Source: Chryseosolibacter indicum
GTDB lineage: Bacteria; Bacteroidota; Bacteroidia; Cytophagales; Cyclobacteriaceae
Assembly: GCF_018598585.1 (NCBI RefSeq)
Contig: NZ_JAHESD010000036.1
Location: forward strand, 1 to 55,569
Direction: 5' to 3'
DNA: 55,569 nucleotides
Position 1 is the first letter of the stretch. Every line of letters starts with the position of its first letter. The notes below the pieces were generated by a model. It made no database searches. It was not told the origin of the DNA and saw only the letters and a list, made by a program, of their open reading frames with translations. Below are positions 35,944 to 45,791 of this stretch, in pieces. Made by a program: the position numbers and the translations under genes.

Positions 35944-36225
35944 ATGATGAGACGTGTATGTATTCCCTTTTTAATTATTGCTTTAACTTTTTCAGCGTGT
36001 TCTAAAAAAACAGTTGTTCTACAACCTAAGTCTGGCACAACGACAAAATCTGGTTCGCTACCGCCAGGGCAAGCAAAAAAAGTTTCAGGAAGTAAATCTG
36101 CGAAAGAGTATGCCCCAGGCCAGCAGAAGAAAGCTAGTCCAAGCCCAGCCACTGAAGCTTCATCAGATAAGAAACGTAATTCTTCTGATAAGGGTAATGG
36201 CGGAGGAAAGAAAAAGAAGAACTAA
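35944..36225 (+). CDS. Small basic lipoprotein with PPGQAKK / APGQQKK motif
   Basis: The 93 residues begin with a lipoprotein signal peptide ending in lipobox FSAC (C19). The mature part is rich in Lys, Ser and Gly and carries the paired motif LPPGQAKK (59 percent of which recurs as YAPGQQKK about 17 residues on), separated by SGSKSAKEY. I recall small Bacteroidota lipoproteins with this paired motif, sometimes mislabelled as quinol oxidase subunits, but cannot verify it here. The polybasic C-terminus (GGGKKKKN) suggests binding to a polyanion such as LPS or nucleic acid, which is a guess. An ATG at 35947 is an equally good start. It has its own promoter and terminator. Confidence 0.75.
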   Translation: MMRRVCIPFLIIALTFSACSKKTVVLQPKSGTTTKSGSLPPGQAKKVSGSKSAKEYAPGQQKKASPSPATEASSDKKRNSSDKGNGGGKKKKN

Positions 36226-36240
36226 AAATTAATGTAAATA

Positions 36241-36268
36241 AAAAAGAGGCTGCAAGGAGCCTCTTTTT
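36241..36268. terminator. Bidirectional intrinsic terminator
   Basis: A perfect 11-base stem (36241-36251 with 36258-36268), loop gcaagg, A/T-rich flanks that extend the pairing. Serves the convergent small lipoprotein and collagen-like lipoprotein genes. Confidence 0.88.
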
Positions 36269-36288
36269 TATTTACAACATAGCAAAGT

Positions 36289-37035
36289 TTATTTCTTTAA
36301 AGCATTTTTAAATGCTGTCATAATTTTTTCTTTTACTTGCTCTTTGCTCATTCTACCGAAATCATCACTTTCAGATTGTACGTATTCATAAACAATTACA
36401 TTTCCTTCTAACTTTAATGTCACTTCTGACCCTGAATTGTTATACTCCGCCGGAATAGTTACATTCACAGTAAACGTAAATACTCCAGTTTCAGGATTAT
36501 AAGTATAACTAGTAATATCAAAATCTTCTCCTTCTAAATACCACTCCCCAAAACTTGCTTCAAAATAAAAATATTTCAAATTGTTGGATATGGTAGTATT
36601 AATAGAAACGTATTGGTCATACTCTTTTGATCCTTCTACTTCCCACTCATAAAGGTTATAGTATAAGACATCAGGATCACTTTCATAATTAGCTACAATA
36701 GGATGCGAGAATCTCGCAACATTGAAGCCTTTTTCCGTTTCGCCATCAAAATAAACAGAACTTAAATCCAAATCCGGAAGTGAATATTTGAAGTCTAATT
36801 GCTTTGAAAAAGTATTACCCTTAGGATCGATACCCTCAACTGTAACCTTTATATTTCCTAATGAAGTAGCATCTTCAAAACCTTCGCCTGCATCGCCTTT
36901 ATCGCCTTTGGTGCCTTGCTCACCTTGAGCCCCTGCCGGGCCTGGTTCTCCCTGGTCACCTTCACAAGCAGAGAAGATAGTTGCCATAGAAATGAATAGA
37001 ATACTTAAATAAGTAGTGGGGTTTAAAAATTTCAT
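36289..37035 (-). CDS. Collagen-like lipoprotein
   Basis: A 248-residue surface or periplasmic lipoprotein of unknown function. The signal peptide ends in lipobox FSAC (C24). Immediately after it come nine perfect Gly-X-Y triplets (residues 26-52), including GEPGPAGAQGEQ and GTKGDKGDAG, which is the collagen triple-helix pattern. The remaining 190 residues form a beta-rich acidic domain with strands such as GNIKVTVEGID and GVFTFTVNVTIPAEY; I do not recognise its family. The collagen stretch would be a short trimerising stalk that lifts the beta domain from the membrane. It is followed by a terminator shared with its convergent neighbour. Confidence 0.8.
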   Translation of the reverse strand: MKFLNPTTYLSILFISMATIFSACEGDQGEPGPAGAQGEQGTKGDKGDAGEGFEDATSLGNIKVTVEGIDPKGNTFSKQLDFKYSLPDLDLSSVYFDGETEKGFNVARFSHPIVANYESDPDVLYYNLYEWEVEGSKEYDQYVSINTTISNNLKYFYFEASFGEWYLEGEDFDITSYTYNPETGVFTFTVNVTIPAEYNNSGSEVTLKLEGNVIVYEYVQSESDDFGRMSKEQVKEKIMTAFKNALKK

Positions 37036-37497
37036 AAATGTGTTTAAATGTTTTGCTTTAATTTTCTACTGCAACCTCTAACGAAAGAGGAAGCAACAGG
37101 TTTAAATTTTCTTAAAAATATTTTCAGTCAAACGTTTAACTACCGTAAAATTAGGAATTTAAAAGAAGCGTAATGCAACTCGTCGGAAGAGCAGAATACA
37201 TTAACATTACTTGTGTATTTACAGCAGTTAGTTAATCATAAAGTGTATCCATTTGCTTACCAAAACTTGTCTGATTAACGTTTTTTCACTGTAATCCCAT
37301 TTGCGGTTGAATCACGAACTTGAACCCAAGTTTAGAATGGGAGAAGAATAATTAAGTTATTTGTGTAATTCTTACACAGAGTACGAAAAAAGTAGAAGCA
37401 TTTTGAGAGGAAAATATGATTATAAAAAATAAAGAGGCACCTAGCCTCTTTATTCATCACATTTAGATTATTTAATCTATCTGGTACTTAGGTATAA
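37036..37497. other. 462-base intergenic gap, AT-rich
   Basis: No coding frame, RNA gene or repeat array is evident. It contains a small hairpin at 37073-37088 (cctct with agagg) in the leader of the collagen-like lipoprotein gene, and the aldo/keto reductase terminator at 37428-37454. I found no TAnnTTTG match on the minus strand, so the promoter of the collagen-like gene is not identified. Confidence 0.5.
37428..37454 (-). terminator. Intrinsic terminator after aldo/keto reductase
   Basis: A perfect 11-base stem (37428-37438 with 37444-37454), 5-base loop, followed on the minus strand by a run of T. Lies 44 bases past the stop. Confidence 0.85.
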
Positions 37498-38469
37498 CTA
37501 CTGAGACCATTCTGTTGGTGTTCTATCCCATCGGTGATCTTTAAGTTTAGTAAGAAGAGTTTTGTCTAGCTTCTTACCATCGCTTGTTGCTGTGTTTGCT
37601 TTTACATTTTTAATCTTCCGCATTCCAGGAATGATAGTATGAACATCATCATTACACAAAATGAAACGAAGGGCCATCTCAGGCATTGTCATACCTGAAG
37701 GAACGAGTGGCTTAAGCGCATCTGCATGATCAACACTTGAATTAAGATTTTCAGGAACAAAGTATGTTGCACGCCAATCGTCTTTCGGAAAGACCGTGTC
37801 TTTCGTAAGTGTACCTGTTAACGAGCCTTCATCAAAAGGAACCCGTGCAATAACTCCTACATCTAACTTTCGGCATAAAGGAAACAGTTTATCTTCAGGG
37901 GATTGATCAAAAATATTATAGATCACCTGTACTGTGTCTATTAAGCCAGTCTCCAATGTTTTCAATACATTGTCTGGTTCCCATCGGTTTACACTAACGC
38001 CGATGTGTTTTATCTTACCTTCCTTCTTTAGTTTTGTAATGGCTTCCTTCCATTCGTCTTTATCATGCCACCCATCTTCCCAAACATGAAACTGTTGCAG
38101 GTCGATACATTCAACATTTAGATTCTTCAAACTCTTTTCCGTGTATTCAATGATGTGTGTTGCAGGGAAGCACTCATCCAATGTATAATGAGATTTAGAA
38201 GGCCATTTAAAGTTTTTAGGAGGGATTTTAGTTGCAGCGTATAAGCGTTTGTTGCTATGGCGTTTCAGTAGCTGCCCTAGTATTTGCTCGCTTTTGCCCG
38301 CACCGTAACCCCAGGCGGTGTCGTAAAAATTACATCCCAGTTCAACTGACAGTTCCAGCGCCTGGTCTACTTCGGAGGAGTCTGTGCCTGTCCAACCTGC
38401 CAAGCCCCACATGCCGTAGCCTATTTCGCTTACATTCCAGTTTGTTCTGCCGAATCTTCTGTATTGCAT
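37498..38469 (-). CDS. Aldo/keto reductase
   Basis: A 323-residue NAD(P)H-dependent carbonyl reductase with the (beta/alpha)8 fold. The catalytic tetrad is visible as D50 (FYDTAWGYG), Y55, K81 (AATKIPP) and H128 (LQQFHVWED). The cofactor-binding end includes GMRKIKNVKAN. The sequence resembles the YajO/Tas-like group used on small aldehydes or ketones, but the substrate is unknown. It is divergent from prfC; the 127 bases between contain a small hairpin (cccgaa with ttcggg, 38487-38506). Confidence 0.9.
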   Translation of the reverse strand: MQYRRFGRTNWNVSEIGYGMWGLAGWTGTDSSEVDQALELSVELGCNFYDTAWGYGAGKSEQILGQLLKRHSNKRLYAATKIPPKNFKWPSKSHYTLDECFPATHIIEYTEKSLKNLNVECIDLQQFHVWEDGWHDKDEWKEAITKLKKEGKIKHIGVSVNRWEPDNVLKTLETGLIDTVQVIYNIFDQSPEDKLFPLCRKLDVGVIARVPFDEGSLTGTLTKDTVFPKDDWRATYFVPENLNSSVDHADALKPLVPSGMTMPEMALRFILCNDDVHTIIPGMRKIKNVKANTATSDGKKLDKTLLTKLKDHRWDRTPTEWSQ

Positions 38470-38541
38470 ATTGTGTTATTGAATTGCCCGAATATAGTTT
38501 TTCGGGGTTAATAAAAAAGTCATACGCGTGCACATTTTAAC

Positions 38542-38549
38542 TACTTTTG
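38542..38549 (+). promoter_or_regulatory. Candidate -7 box for prfC
   Basis: tacttttg matches TAnnTTTG exactly and lies 47 bases before the chosen prfC ATG. That it falls downstream of the alternative GTG start (38528) argues for the ATG at 38597. Confidence 0.5.
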
Positions 38550-38596
38550 CACCCGGATTGAACAAATCGACAATACGTACAGTTTTATTAAGTTTG

Positions 38597-40180
38597 ATGA
38601 GTTTGGAACAGGAAATACAGAAACGCCGAACATTTGGAATTATAAGTCACCCCGATGCGGGAAAGACTACTTTAACAGAAAAACTGCTTCTCTTCGGAGG
38701 GGCTATTCAAAAGGCAGGAGCCGTAAAATCGAGCAAAATTAAGGACCATGCCCGCTCTGACTGGATGGAAATTGAAAAGCAAAGGGGTATCTCTGTTGCT
38801 ACCTCTGTGATGGGCTTTAACTACAAGGATGTTAAAATAAACCTGCTTGATACCCCTGGTCACCAGGATTTCGCCGAAGATACATACCGCACCCTTACAG
38901 CTGTTGATAGTGTTATCATGGTTATCGACTGTGTTAAAGGTGTTGAGATACAAACAGAAAAACTTATGGAGGTATGCCGCATGCGGAATACACCTGTTAT
39001 CTGTTTTATTAACAAATTAGACCGTGAGGGAAGAGATCCATTCGAGCTTTTGGATGAGATTGAAGAGAAACTAAACATTAAAGTTCGCCCGTTGAGCTGG
39101 CCCATTAACATGGGGAAAGCCTTTAAAGGTGTATACAGCCTTTACGAAAAAAGTCTGCATTTATTTACGCCGAGTAAAACTACGGTTGAAGAAGGCATAG
39201 AGATTAAAGATATTAATGACACACTTCTTGACGACTACGTGGGTGAAAACAACGCCAAGCAGTTACGAGCCGACATCGAATTGATTGAAGGTGTATATCC
39301 CGATTTTGATATTGAAGATTACCTGGAGGGCAAGGTTGCCCCTGTTTTCTTTGGTAGTGCGGTTAACAACTTTGGTGTAAAAGAACTGTTAGATACTTTC
39401 ATCAGAGTTGCACCTCCTCCCATTCCAAGGGAAACAACAGCGAGAATTATTGAGCCTAACGAAAATAAATTCTCAGGATTCATTTTTAAGATTCATGCAA
39501 ACATGGATCCTAAACATAGGAACAGGATTGCGTTCTTAAGAATCTGCTCCGGTAAGTTTGAAAGAGGTAGTAACTATTACCATGTACGATTTGACAAAAG
39601 CCTTCGCTTCTCCAATGCTACCGCCTTTATGGCACAAGATCGTGAGACGGTAGATGAAGCATGGCCTGGCGACATCGTTGGTATATACGATACCGGTAAT
39701 CTTAAAATTGGTGATACACTTACTGAAGGTGAGAAGGTGTTATACACTGGTATTCCCAGCTTCTCTCCCGAAATTTTTAAAGAAGTAGTAAACATGGATG
39801 CGATGAAAACCAAACAGCTTGAAAAAGGTTTATCGCAACTTATGGAAGAAGGCGTTGCACAGCTTTTCACTTACGAACTTGGAAAGAAAAAGGTAGTAGG
39901 TGTAGTAGGTGCCCTTCAGTTTGAGGTAATTCAGTTCCGGCTAAAGAATGAGTATAATGCCACTGCTCAGTTTGTTCCGCAGAACATTTACAAAGCATGT
40001 TGGATAAGCAGTAAAGACCCTAAAAAGCTTGCCGAATTTATTGAGTCGAAGCAGAGACATATTGCTCGGGACAAAGATGGAAAACTTGTATTTATGGCTG
40101 AGTCACGAGCGTGGCTTCAAATGGTGCAAGACAACTTCCCCGAAATCCATTTTCACTTTACTTCTGAGTTCAAAGATTAA
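38597..40180 (+). CDS. prfC: Peptide chain release factor 3 (RF3 GTPase)
   Basis: RF3 is the GTPase that removes RF1 or RF2 from the ribosome after termination. From ATG 38597 the protein has 527 residues, the family norm. G motifs are SHPDAGKTT (17-25), DTPGH (85-89) and NKLD (139-142), followed by translation-factor domains 2 and 3. The frame is open back to a GTG at 38528, but those 23 residues have no counterpart in RF3 and would start upstream of the likely promoter. It converges on the Uma2-type gene with only 5 bases between the stops. Confidence 0.95.
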   Translation: MSLEQEIQKRRTFGIISHPDAGKTTLTEKLLLFGGAIQKAGAVKSSKIKDHARSDWMEIEKQRGISVATSVMGFNYKDVKINLLDTPGHQDFAEDTYRTLTAVDSVIMVIDCVKGVEIQTEKLMEVCRMRNTPVICFINKLDREGRDPFELLDEIEEKLNIKVRPLSWPINMGKAFKGVYSLYEKSLHLFTPSKTTVEEGIEIKDINDTLLDDYVGENNAKQLRADIELIEGVYPDFDIEDYLEGKVAPVFFGSAVNNFGVKELLDTFIRVAPPPIPRETTARIIEPNENKFSGFIFKIHANMDPKHRNRIAFLRICSGKFERGSNYYHVRFDKSLRFSNATAFMAQDRETVDEAWPGDIVGIYDTGNLKIGDTLTEGEKVLYTGIPSFSPEIFKEVVNMDAMKTKQLEKGLSQLMEEGVAQLFTYELGKKKVVGVVGALQFEVIQFRLKNEYNATAQFVPQNIYKACWISSKDPKKLAEFIESKQRHIARDKDGKLVFMAESRAWLQMVQDNFPEIHFHFTSEFKD

Positions 40181-40185
40181 TTAAT

Positions 40186-40743
40186 TCAGAAAATCTGGTT
40201 GAGATTGAATTGAAGTTCTGTTAATACCGTAGAGGTAACTATGCCTTCAGTAACAACATAAAGAAAGGGAACATCAGGATCAGTTTGATCTTTAAGATAG
40301 ACTTCAAGTGTTTGGTTTGCCGGGTCTACAATCCAATACTCGGCAACACCTATACGCTGATAAACTTTTTTCTTTGTGTTCCTATCAGAGAAAATATTGG
40401 AAGGAGAAATCACTTCAATAACAAGATCGGGTACCCCTTCTATAGCACGTTGTGTTACTATGTGTTTGTTTGATGACCTTATATAGATCAAATCAGGTTG
40501 ATAGACATTTTTTTTATCGATGTGAACATCAAGCGGAGATAGAAAAACGAGACCTCCGGCTTCTTTTGCAAGAGGTTTAATTAATTCATAGAGGTTTCCT
40601 ATGACAGCCTGATGGTACGGGGTTGGTGAAGGATTCATTATTAATTCTCCATTAATTAACTGACAGGGCGTATTCATCTCCCCCAATTGAAGATAATCTT
40701 CAACCGTCCATTCTTTTGTCCTATCGATCTTTACAGTTTGCAT
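40186..40743 (-). CDS. Uma2 family (DUF820) putative restriction-type endonuclease
   Basis: A 185-residue member of the Uma2/DUF820 family, which has a PD-(D/E)xK nuclease fold. Likely active-site residues are E33 (INGELIMNPSP), D84 (VYQPDLIYI), E110 in PDLVIEVISPSN and the following lysine-rich KKKVYQR. These are the features by which the family is defined; a nuclease activity has been inferred structurally but the biological role is unclear. No partner methylase or toxin-antitoxin mate is nearby. It is convergent with prfC and divergent from the pseudouridine synthase gene with 50 bases between. Confidence 0.85.
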   Translation of the reverse strand: MQTVKIDRTKEWTVEDYLQLGEMNTPCQLINGELIMNPSPTPYHQAVIGNLYELIKPLAKEAGGLVFLSPLDVHIDKKNVYQPDLIYIRSSNKHIVTQRAIEGVPDLVIEVISPSNIFSDRNTKKKVYQRIGVAEYWIVDPANQTLEVYLKDQTDPDVPFLYVVTEGIVTSTVLTELQFNLNQIF

Positions 40744-40793
40744 GGTTAATCCTTTATAAAGATACCAAAATTTAAGAAGTTTGATTCCATCTT

Positions 40794-41477
40794 ATGGAAC
40801 AACCATTTACAGTTATCTATGAAGATAACCATCTTCTTGTAGTAAATAAAGCCTCGGGTATTCTTGTTCAGGGAGATGAAACCGGTGACACTCCGCTTGT
40901 CGAGCTCTGTAAGGAGTACATCAAAGAGAAGTATAAAAAACCCGGAGCTGTTTTCTTGGGTGTTGTACACCGCCTTGACAGGCCTGTAAGTGGTATTGTA
41001 GTTTTGGCTCGGACCTCAAAAGCACTGGAGCGCATGAATGCATTATTCAGAGAGAAGCAAACCAGGAAAACTTATTGGGCCGTCGTAGATAAAAAGCCAA
41101 AACAACCAGAGGATAAACTGGTTCATTGGCTATTAAAAGATGAAAAGAAAAATAAGACCACGGCGTTTCCGCGAAAGACTTTAAATGCACTTGAATCTGA
41201 GCTTAGCTATAAACTAATAAAAAACGTTTCCGCCCTCTTCTTACTTCAGGTAAATCCAATAACAGGACGACCTCATCAGATAAGGGTACAACTGGCTAGC
41301 ATCGGTTGCCCCATCGTTGGAGATGTAAAATATGGATCTTCAGCCGCAAACTCTGATGGAAGTATTTGTTTACATGCAAAAAAATTAGAATTTGTACATC
41401 CTGTAAAAAATGAACCTATGACATTTGAAGCAGAACCTCCATCAACAGAGTATTGGAGCAATTTCCAAAATCTGTAA
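40794..41477 (+). CDS. RluA-family pseudouridine synthase
   Basis: Converts specific uridines in rRNA or tRNA to pseudouridine. The 227-residue protein lacks an S4 domain and is a short form of the family. The catalytic aspartate is D62 in VVHRLDRPVSGIVVLA; other hallmarks are RKTYWAVV and TGRPHQIRVQLA. The RNA target cannot be told from sequence. It is followed 18 bases later by a small membrane-protein gene and probably shares its transcript. Confidence 0.92.
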   Translation: MEQPFTVIYEDNHLLVVNKASGILVQGDETGDTPLVELCKEYIKEKYKKPGAVFLGVVHRLDRPVSGIVVLARTSKALERMNALFREKQTRKTYWAVVDKKPKQPEDKLVHWLLKDEKKNKTTAFPRKTLNALESELSYKLIKNVSALFLLQVNPITGRPHQIRVQLASIGCPIVGDVKYGSSAANSDGSICLHAKKLEFVHPVKNEPMTFEAEPPSTEYWSNFQNL

Positions 41478-41495
41478 AAATTATAATTATAGCAC

Positions 41496-41813
41496 ATGCC
41501 TACTCCTTTGTGGATACAACGACTTAAAAACAAATGGAATCTTAAAAGTCCATTTCAAGTAGTGATTGTACTTATAGTATTTGCCTGTACAGGCTTTACA
41601 GTGCTCTTTATCAAAGAGCCAATTATGAAGTGGTTATCAGGAAATGAAGAAAGTTCAACCGTCGGAACAGTACTATATTACATCTTCATATTGCCGCTTT
41701 ATAACGTTTTATTGTTAGCCTACGGATTTATATTTGGCCAGTTTGATTTTTTTTGGCAGTTTGAAAGGCGTTTTTTTAACCGAATCACTAATAAATTTAA
41801 AAACAAACAATAA
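41496..41813 (+). CDS. DUF6787-like small membrane protein
   Basis: A 105-residue protein with two hydrophobic helices (about 21-43 and 60-83) and a conserved-looking C-terminal motif FDFFWQFERRFFNRI. This matches my recollection of a Bacteroidota-restricted family labelled DUF6787, but I cannot confirm the identifier. Both termini appear basic and cytoplasmic. Function unknown. It is tightly placed between the pseudouridine synthase and the next lipoprotein gene (9 bases). Confidence 0.72.
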   Translation: MPTPLWIQRLKNKWNLKSPFQVVIVLIVFACTGFTVLFIKEPIMKWLSGNEESSTVGTVLYYIFILPLYNVLLLAYGFIFGQFDFFWQFERRFFNRITNKFKNKQ

Positions 41814-41822
41814 CAGTTTTCT

Positions 41823-42371
41823 ATGAAACAAATTCTATCACTTATTGCTGCCGCTATCGTTTTCGCTAGCTGTTCTTCGCCGAAGTATGCTTACAACTTT
41901 GATTATTACAATTACAACAGCGGAAAGAAGCCAGCTGTTGCAAAACAAAATGAACAAGCACAAGTTAACCCTGCTCAAGAAATTGAAAGCCCTCTTTTAG
42001 TAAAAGAAGAATCTATAGTTGCAAGTACAGCCCCTGCAGCTCCTGTTGAAACTAAAAAGACTTTGACAAGTGCGGATAAAAAAGCGATTGCCGAAAAAGT
42101 GTCGACTATGTCTGGCACTGAACGCAAAGAGCTGAAGAAAGAGCTAAAAGCTAAAATGAAGCAATTGACAAAAATTAAGAAAGGTGATAACGGTGCCTCA
42201 GTAAAAGAAAGCAAAGTGATGGACCATGATCTAAAGCTTGCTGCAATTTTTGGAGCAGTAGGTTTAGTATTAATACTATTAGGTGGTGCTGCTGATATCT
42301 TCTGGATTCTTGGTGTAATTGCCTTTGTAATTGGTGTTGTGTTCTTTATCCAGTGGTTGGCAAGACAATAA
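41823..42371 (+). CDS. Lipoprotein with C-terminal membrane hairpin, function unknown
   Basis: The 182 residues begin with a lipoprotein signal peptide (lipobox FASC, C17). A polar region rich in Ala, Lys and Gln (about 20-130) includes a highly charged helical stretch (TERKELKKELKAKMKQL). Two hydrophobic segments (about 138-155 and 159-178) follow, divided by GGAADIFW. Lipid anchor plus a terminal hydrophobic hairpin is an uncommon combination; the hairpin may lie in the same membrane as the anchor. I do not recognise a specific family. A strong terminator follows 26 bases after the stop. Confidence 0.75.
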   Translation: MKQILSLIAAAIVFASCSSPKYAYNFDYYNYNSGKKPAVAKQNEQAQVNPAQEIESPLLVKEESIVASTAPAAPVETKKTLTSADKKAIAEKVSTMSGTERKELKKELKAKMKQLTKIKKGDNGASVKESKVMDHDLKLAAIFGAVGLVLILLGGAADIFWILGVIAFVIGVVFFIQWLARQ

Positions 42372-42397
42372 AATAAAGTAGTCTATACCGATATTAT

Positions 42398-42421
42398 AAA
42401 ACCCGGCTTTGTCCGGGTTTT
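42398..42421 (+). terminator. Intrinsic terminator
   Basis: A perfect 9-base stem (42398-42406 with 42413-42421), loop ctttgt, then T-rich. Ends the prfC-strand gene group (RluA to lipoprotein). Confidence 0.88.
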
Positions 42422-42478
42422 TATTTTAAGAGCTGATTATTCTTAACTGAAGCAAAACGACAGGTAGCATCTTAAAAG

Positions 42479-42509
42479 AAAGAGGACGACTTACAAAGCC
42501 GTCCTCTTT
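42479..42509 (-). terminator. Intrinsic terminator after atpC
   Basis: A perfect 10-base stem (42479-42488 with 42500-42509), 11-base loop and a T-rich tail on the minus strand, 21 bases past the atpC stop. Confidence 0.85.
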
Positions 42510-42530
42510 TCAATATTATTACTTCTGTGC

Positions 42531-42779
42531 TTAAGCTACGATGCCATCAGCAAGAAGCACTACTTTGTTCTTAAGAACTTCTACAACGCCACCGCTTATT
42601 TTAACACTTGCAACAGCAGCCTCCTTAGACTTGTATTCTACCACACCTTCCTGAAGTAGCGAAATAAGGGGGGCGTGGTTATCCATAACCTGAAATGAAC
42701 CATCAGCACCGGGAAACGTTGCAATGGTTACATCGCCTTCAAACACTTTCTTCTCTGGTGTTAATATTTCTAAATACAT
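42531..42779 (-). CDS. atpC: ATP synthase F1 epsilon subunit (short form)
   Basis: Epsilon couples rotation of the F1 stalk to the c-ring. Only the N-terminal beta-sandwich domain is present: 82 residues starting MYLEILTPEKKVFEGDV, with the signature FPGADGSFQVMDNHAPLI. The C-terminal two-helix domain that inhibits ATP hydrolysis in most bacteria is absent. This short form is usual in Bacteroidota, so it is probably not a truncation. It lies 40 bases downstream of atpD. Confidence 0.93.
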   Translation of the reverse strand: MYLEILTPEKKVFEGDVTIATFPGADGSFQVMDNHAPLISLLQEGVVEYKSKEAAVASVKISGGVVEVLKNKVVLLADGIVA

Positions 42780-42819
42780 TTTATAACGTCTTAAGTCTAA
42801 AGTTCAACTCTGAAACTAA

Positions 42820-44412
<1,593 letters not shown>

Positions 44413-44472
44413 TTATATAACGTTTTACTTACGAAAAACAAGGTATAAATCCAGTCGGCAAAAAATGATGAT

Positions 44473-45690
44473 TTAAAGGGCATTTAGTGAAATCCGAAAG
44501 GTTGTGCCCACATTCTCTTCCGATGATTTGACGTAGATTTTGCCGTTATGATAAGCTTCTATTATCCTTTTTGCCAGCGCCAGGCCTAGTCCCCAACCTC
44601 TTTTTTTAGTGGTAAAGCCCGGTCTGAATACCAGCGACACTTTCGACCTTGGAATGCCTTTACCGGTATCAGAAACATCAATAAAAACTTTGCCTTCGTT
44701 TCCTCTTAAAATCTTGATGGCAATGTGCCCTGAACTACCCATAGCATCTACTGCATTTTTACACAAATTCTCTATTACCCATTCAAATAAGGGTGCATGA
44801 ACCATAGAATAAATGGTTTCTGACAATGTAAACACTTCAATTTTAATCTTTGCAGATACCCGCGGCCTCAAATAGTTAACTACATTATTCACCAGCACCA
44901 CAATATTTTCTTTTTTTAAGGACGGAACTGAGCCTATGCTCGAAAACCGCTCTGTTACAATTCTAAGCTTCTGGATATCTTTTTCAAGTTCTTCTACAAT
45001 GCCCCTATTTCTGATTTCAGGAAACTCTCTGATTACCTCTATCCATGCCATTAATGACGATAGCGGTGTACCTAGTTGATGTGCAGTTTCCTTTGCCAAG
45101 CCCACCCATACTCTGTTCTGCTCTGCTGCCTTTGAATAACTAAAGGCCAGATAACTTATAAAACCAAAAATTGCAATGACGGAAAGCTGTATATATGGAT
45201 AAGCGATGAGCTGTGTGAGCAAAAAAGAGTTCTTATAGTATAACTTCTGGGTTCCAAAGGTTTCATTGGAATTTGGGTCCCTTAAGTTTATAATAATTGG
45301 ATCATAAGTGCTCGCCATTTCAGCAAGTTCATCTTTTAACTGGCGGTTAATGGTTTGTATGGACCGACTTGAATCAATTTTAACATTCCTTACACCCAAC
45401 ACCTGATTGAGCTCATCAACCAGAATAGTTGGAATTGAATTATTCTTGTTAATAATCTCTTCCGATACAAACAGGAAATTGTTGTTTTGACTTTCATTTA
45501 AGGTATATTCTATAGCATGGGCAAAAAGATGCACCTGCTGTCGCTCGCGCTCTTTGAGTTGATCAACTAAAACATCGGTATAATAGATGGACACAACACT
45601 AATAAGAAAACTCACTACCAGCACAACCCACTTTAGTCTTGGATTATTCTGATAAAAATCAACAGATGGTATTGGAGATCTCTTAGCCAT
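44473..45690 (-). CDS. Orphan membrane sensor histidine kinase
   Basis: A 405-residue two-component sensor. Two membrane helices (about 20-40 and 161-185) enclose a periplasmic domain of about 120 residues without a recognisable sensor fold. The H-box is ETAHQLGTPLSS with phosphorylated H204; the catalytic domain shows an N-box (ENLCKNAVDAM, N308), G1 (DTGKGIP, 341-347) and G2 (GWGLGL, 365-370). No response regulator gene is adjacent. The 101-base gap separates it from the ABC exporter genes upstream on the same strand, so it may sense a signal related to that exporter. Confidence 0.92.
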   Translation of the reverse strand: MAKRSPIPSVDFYQNNPRLKWVVLVVSFLISVVSIYYTDVLVDQLKERERQQVHLFAHAIEYTLNESQNNNFLFVSEEIINKNNSIPTILVDELNQVLGVRNVKIDSSRSIQTINRQLKDELAEMASTYDPIIINLRDPNSNETFGTQKLYYKNSFLLTQLIAYPYIQLSVIAIFGFISYLAFSYSKAAEQNRVWVGLAKETAHQLGTPLSSLMAWIEVIREFPEIRNRGIVEELEKDIQKLRIVTERFSSIGSVPSLKKENIVVLVNNVVNYLRPRVSAKIKIEVFTLSETIYSMVHAPLFEWVIENLCKNAVDAMGSSGHIAIKILRGNEGKVFIDVSDTGKGIPRSKVSLVFRPGFTTKKRGWGLGLALAKRIIEAYHNGKIYVKSSEENVGTTFRISLNAL

Positions 45691-45791
45691 GCGGTCAGAA
45701 AAGTAAGGAAAAGATACTTGATGGCAGATGCTGCCCTTCCGATTCTTACAGTAATTAGCAGGCAGAATCCAGCATCAAGAATCCGAGTTGC

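Noticed and set aside
38528-38596. GTG-started extension of prfC
   Set aside because: It would start before the likely -7 box at 38542 and adds residues not found in RF3.
41823-42371. Frameshifted or fused gene
   Set aside because: The frame is unbroken and has a signal peptide, linker and hairpin in a sensible order with a terminator after it. It looks intact.
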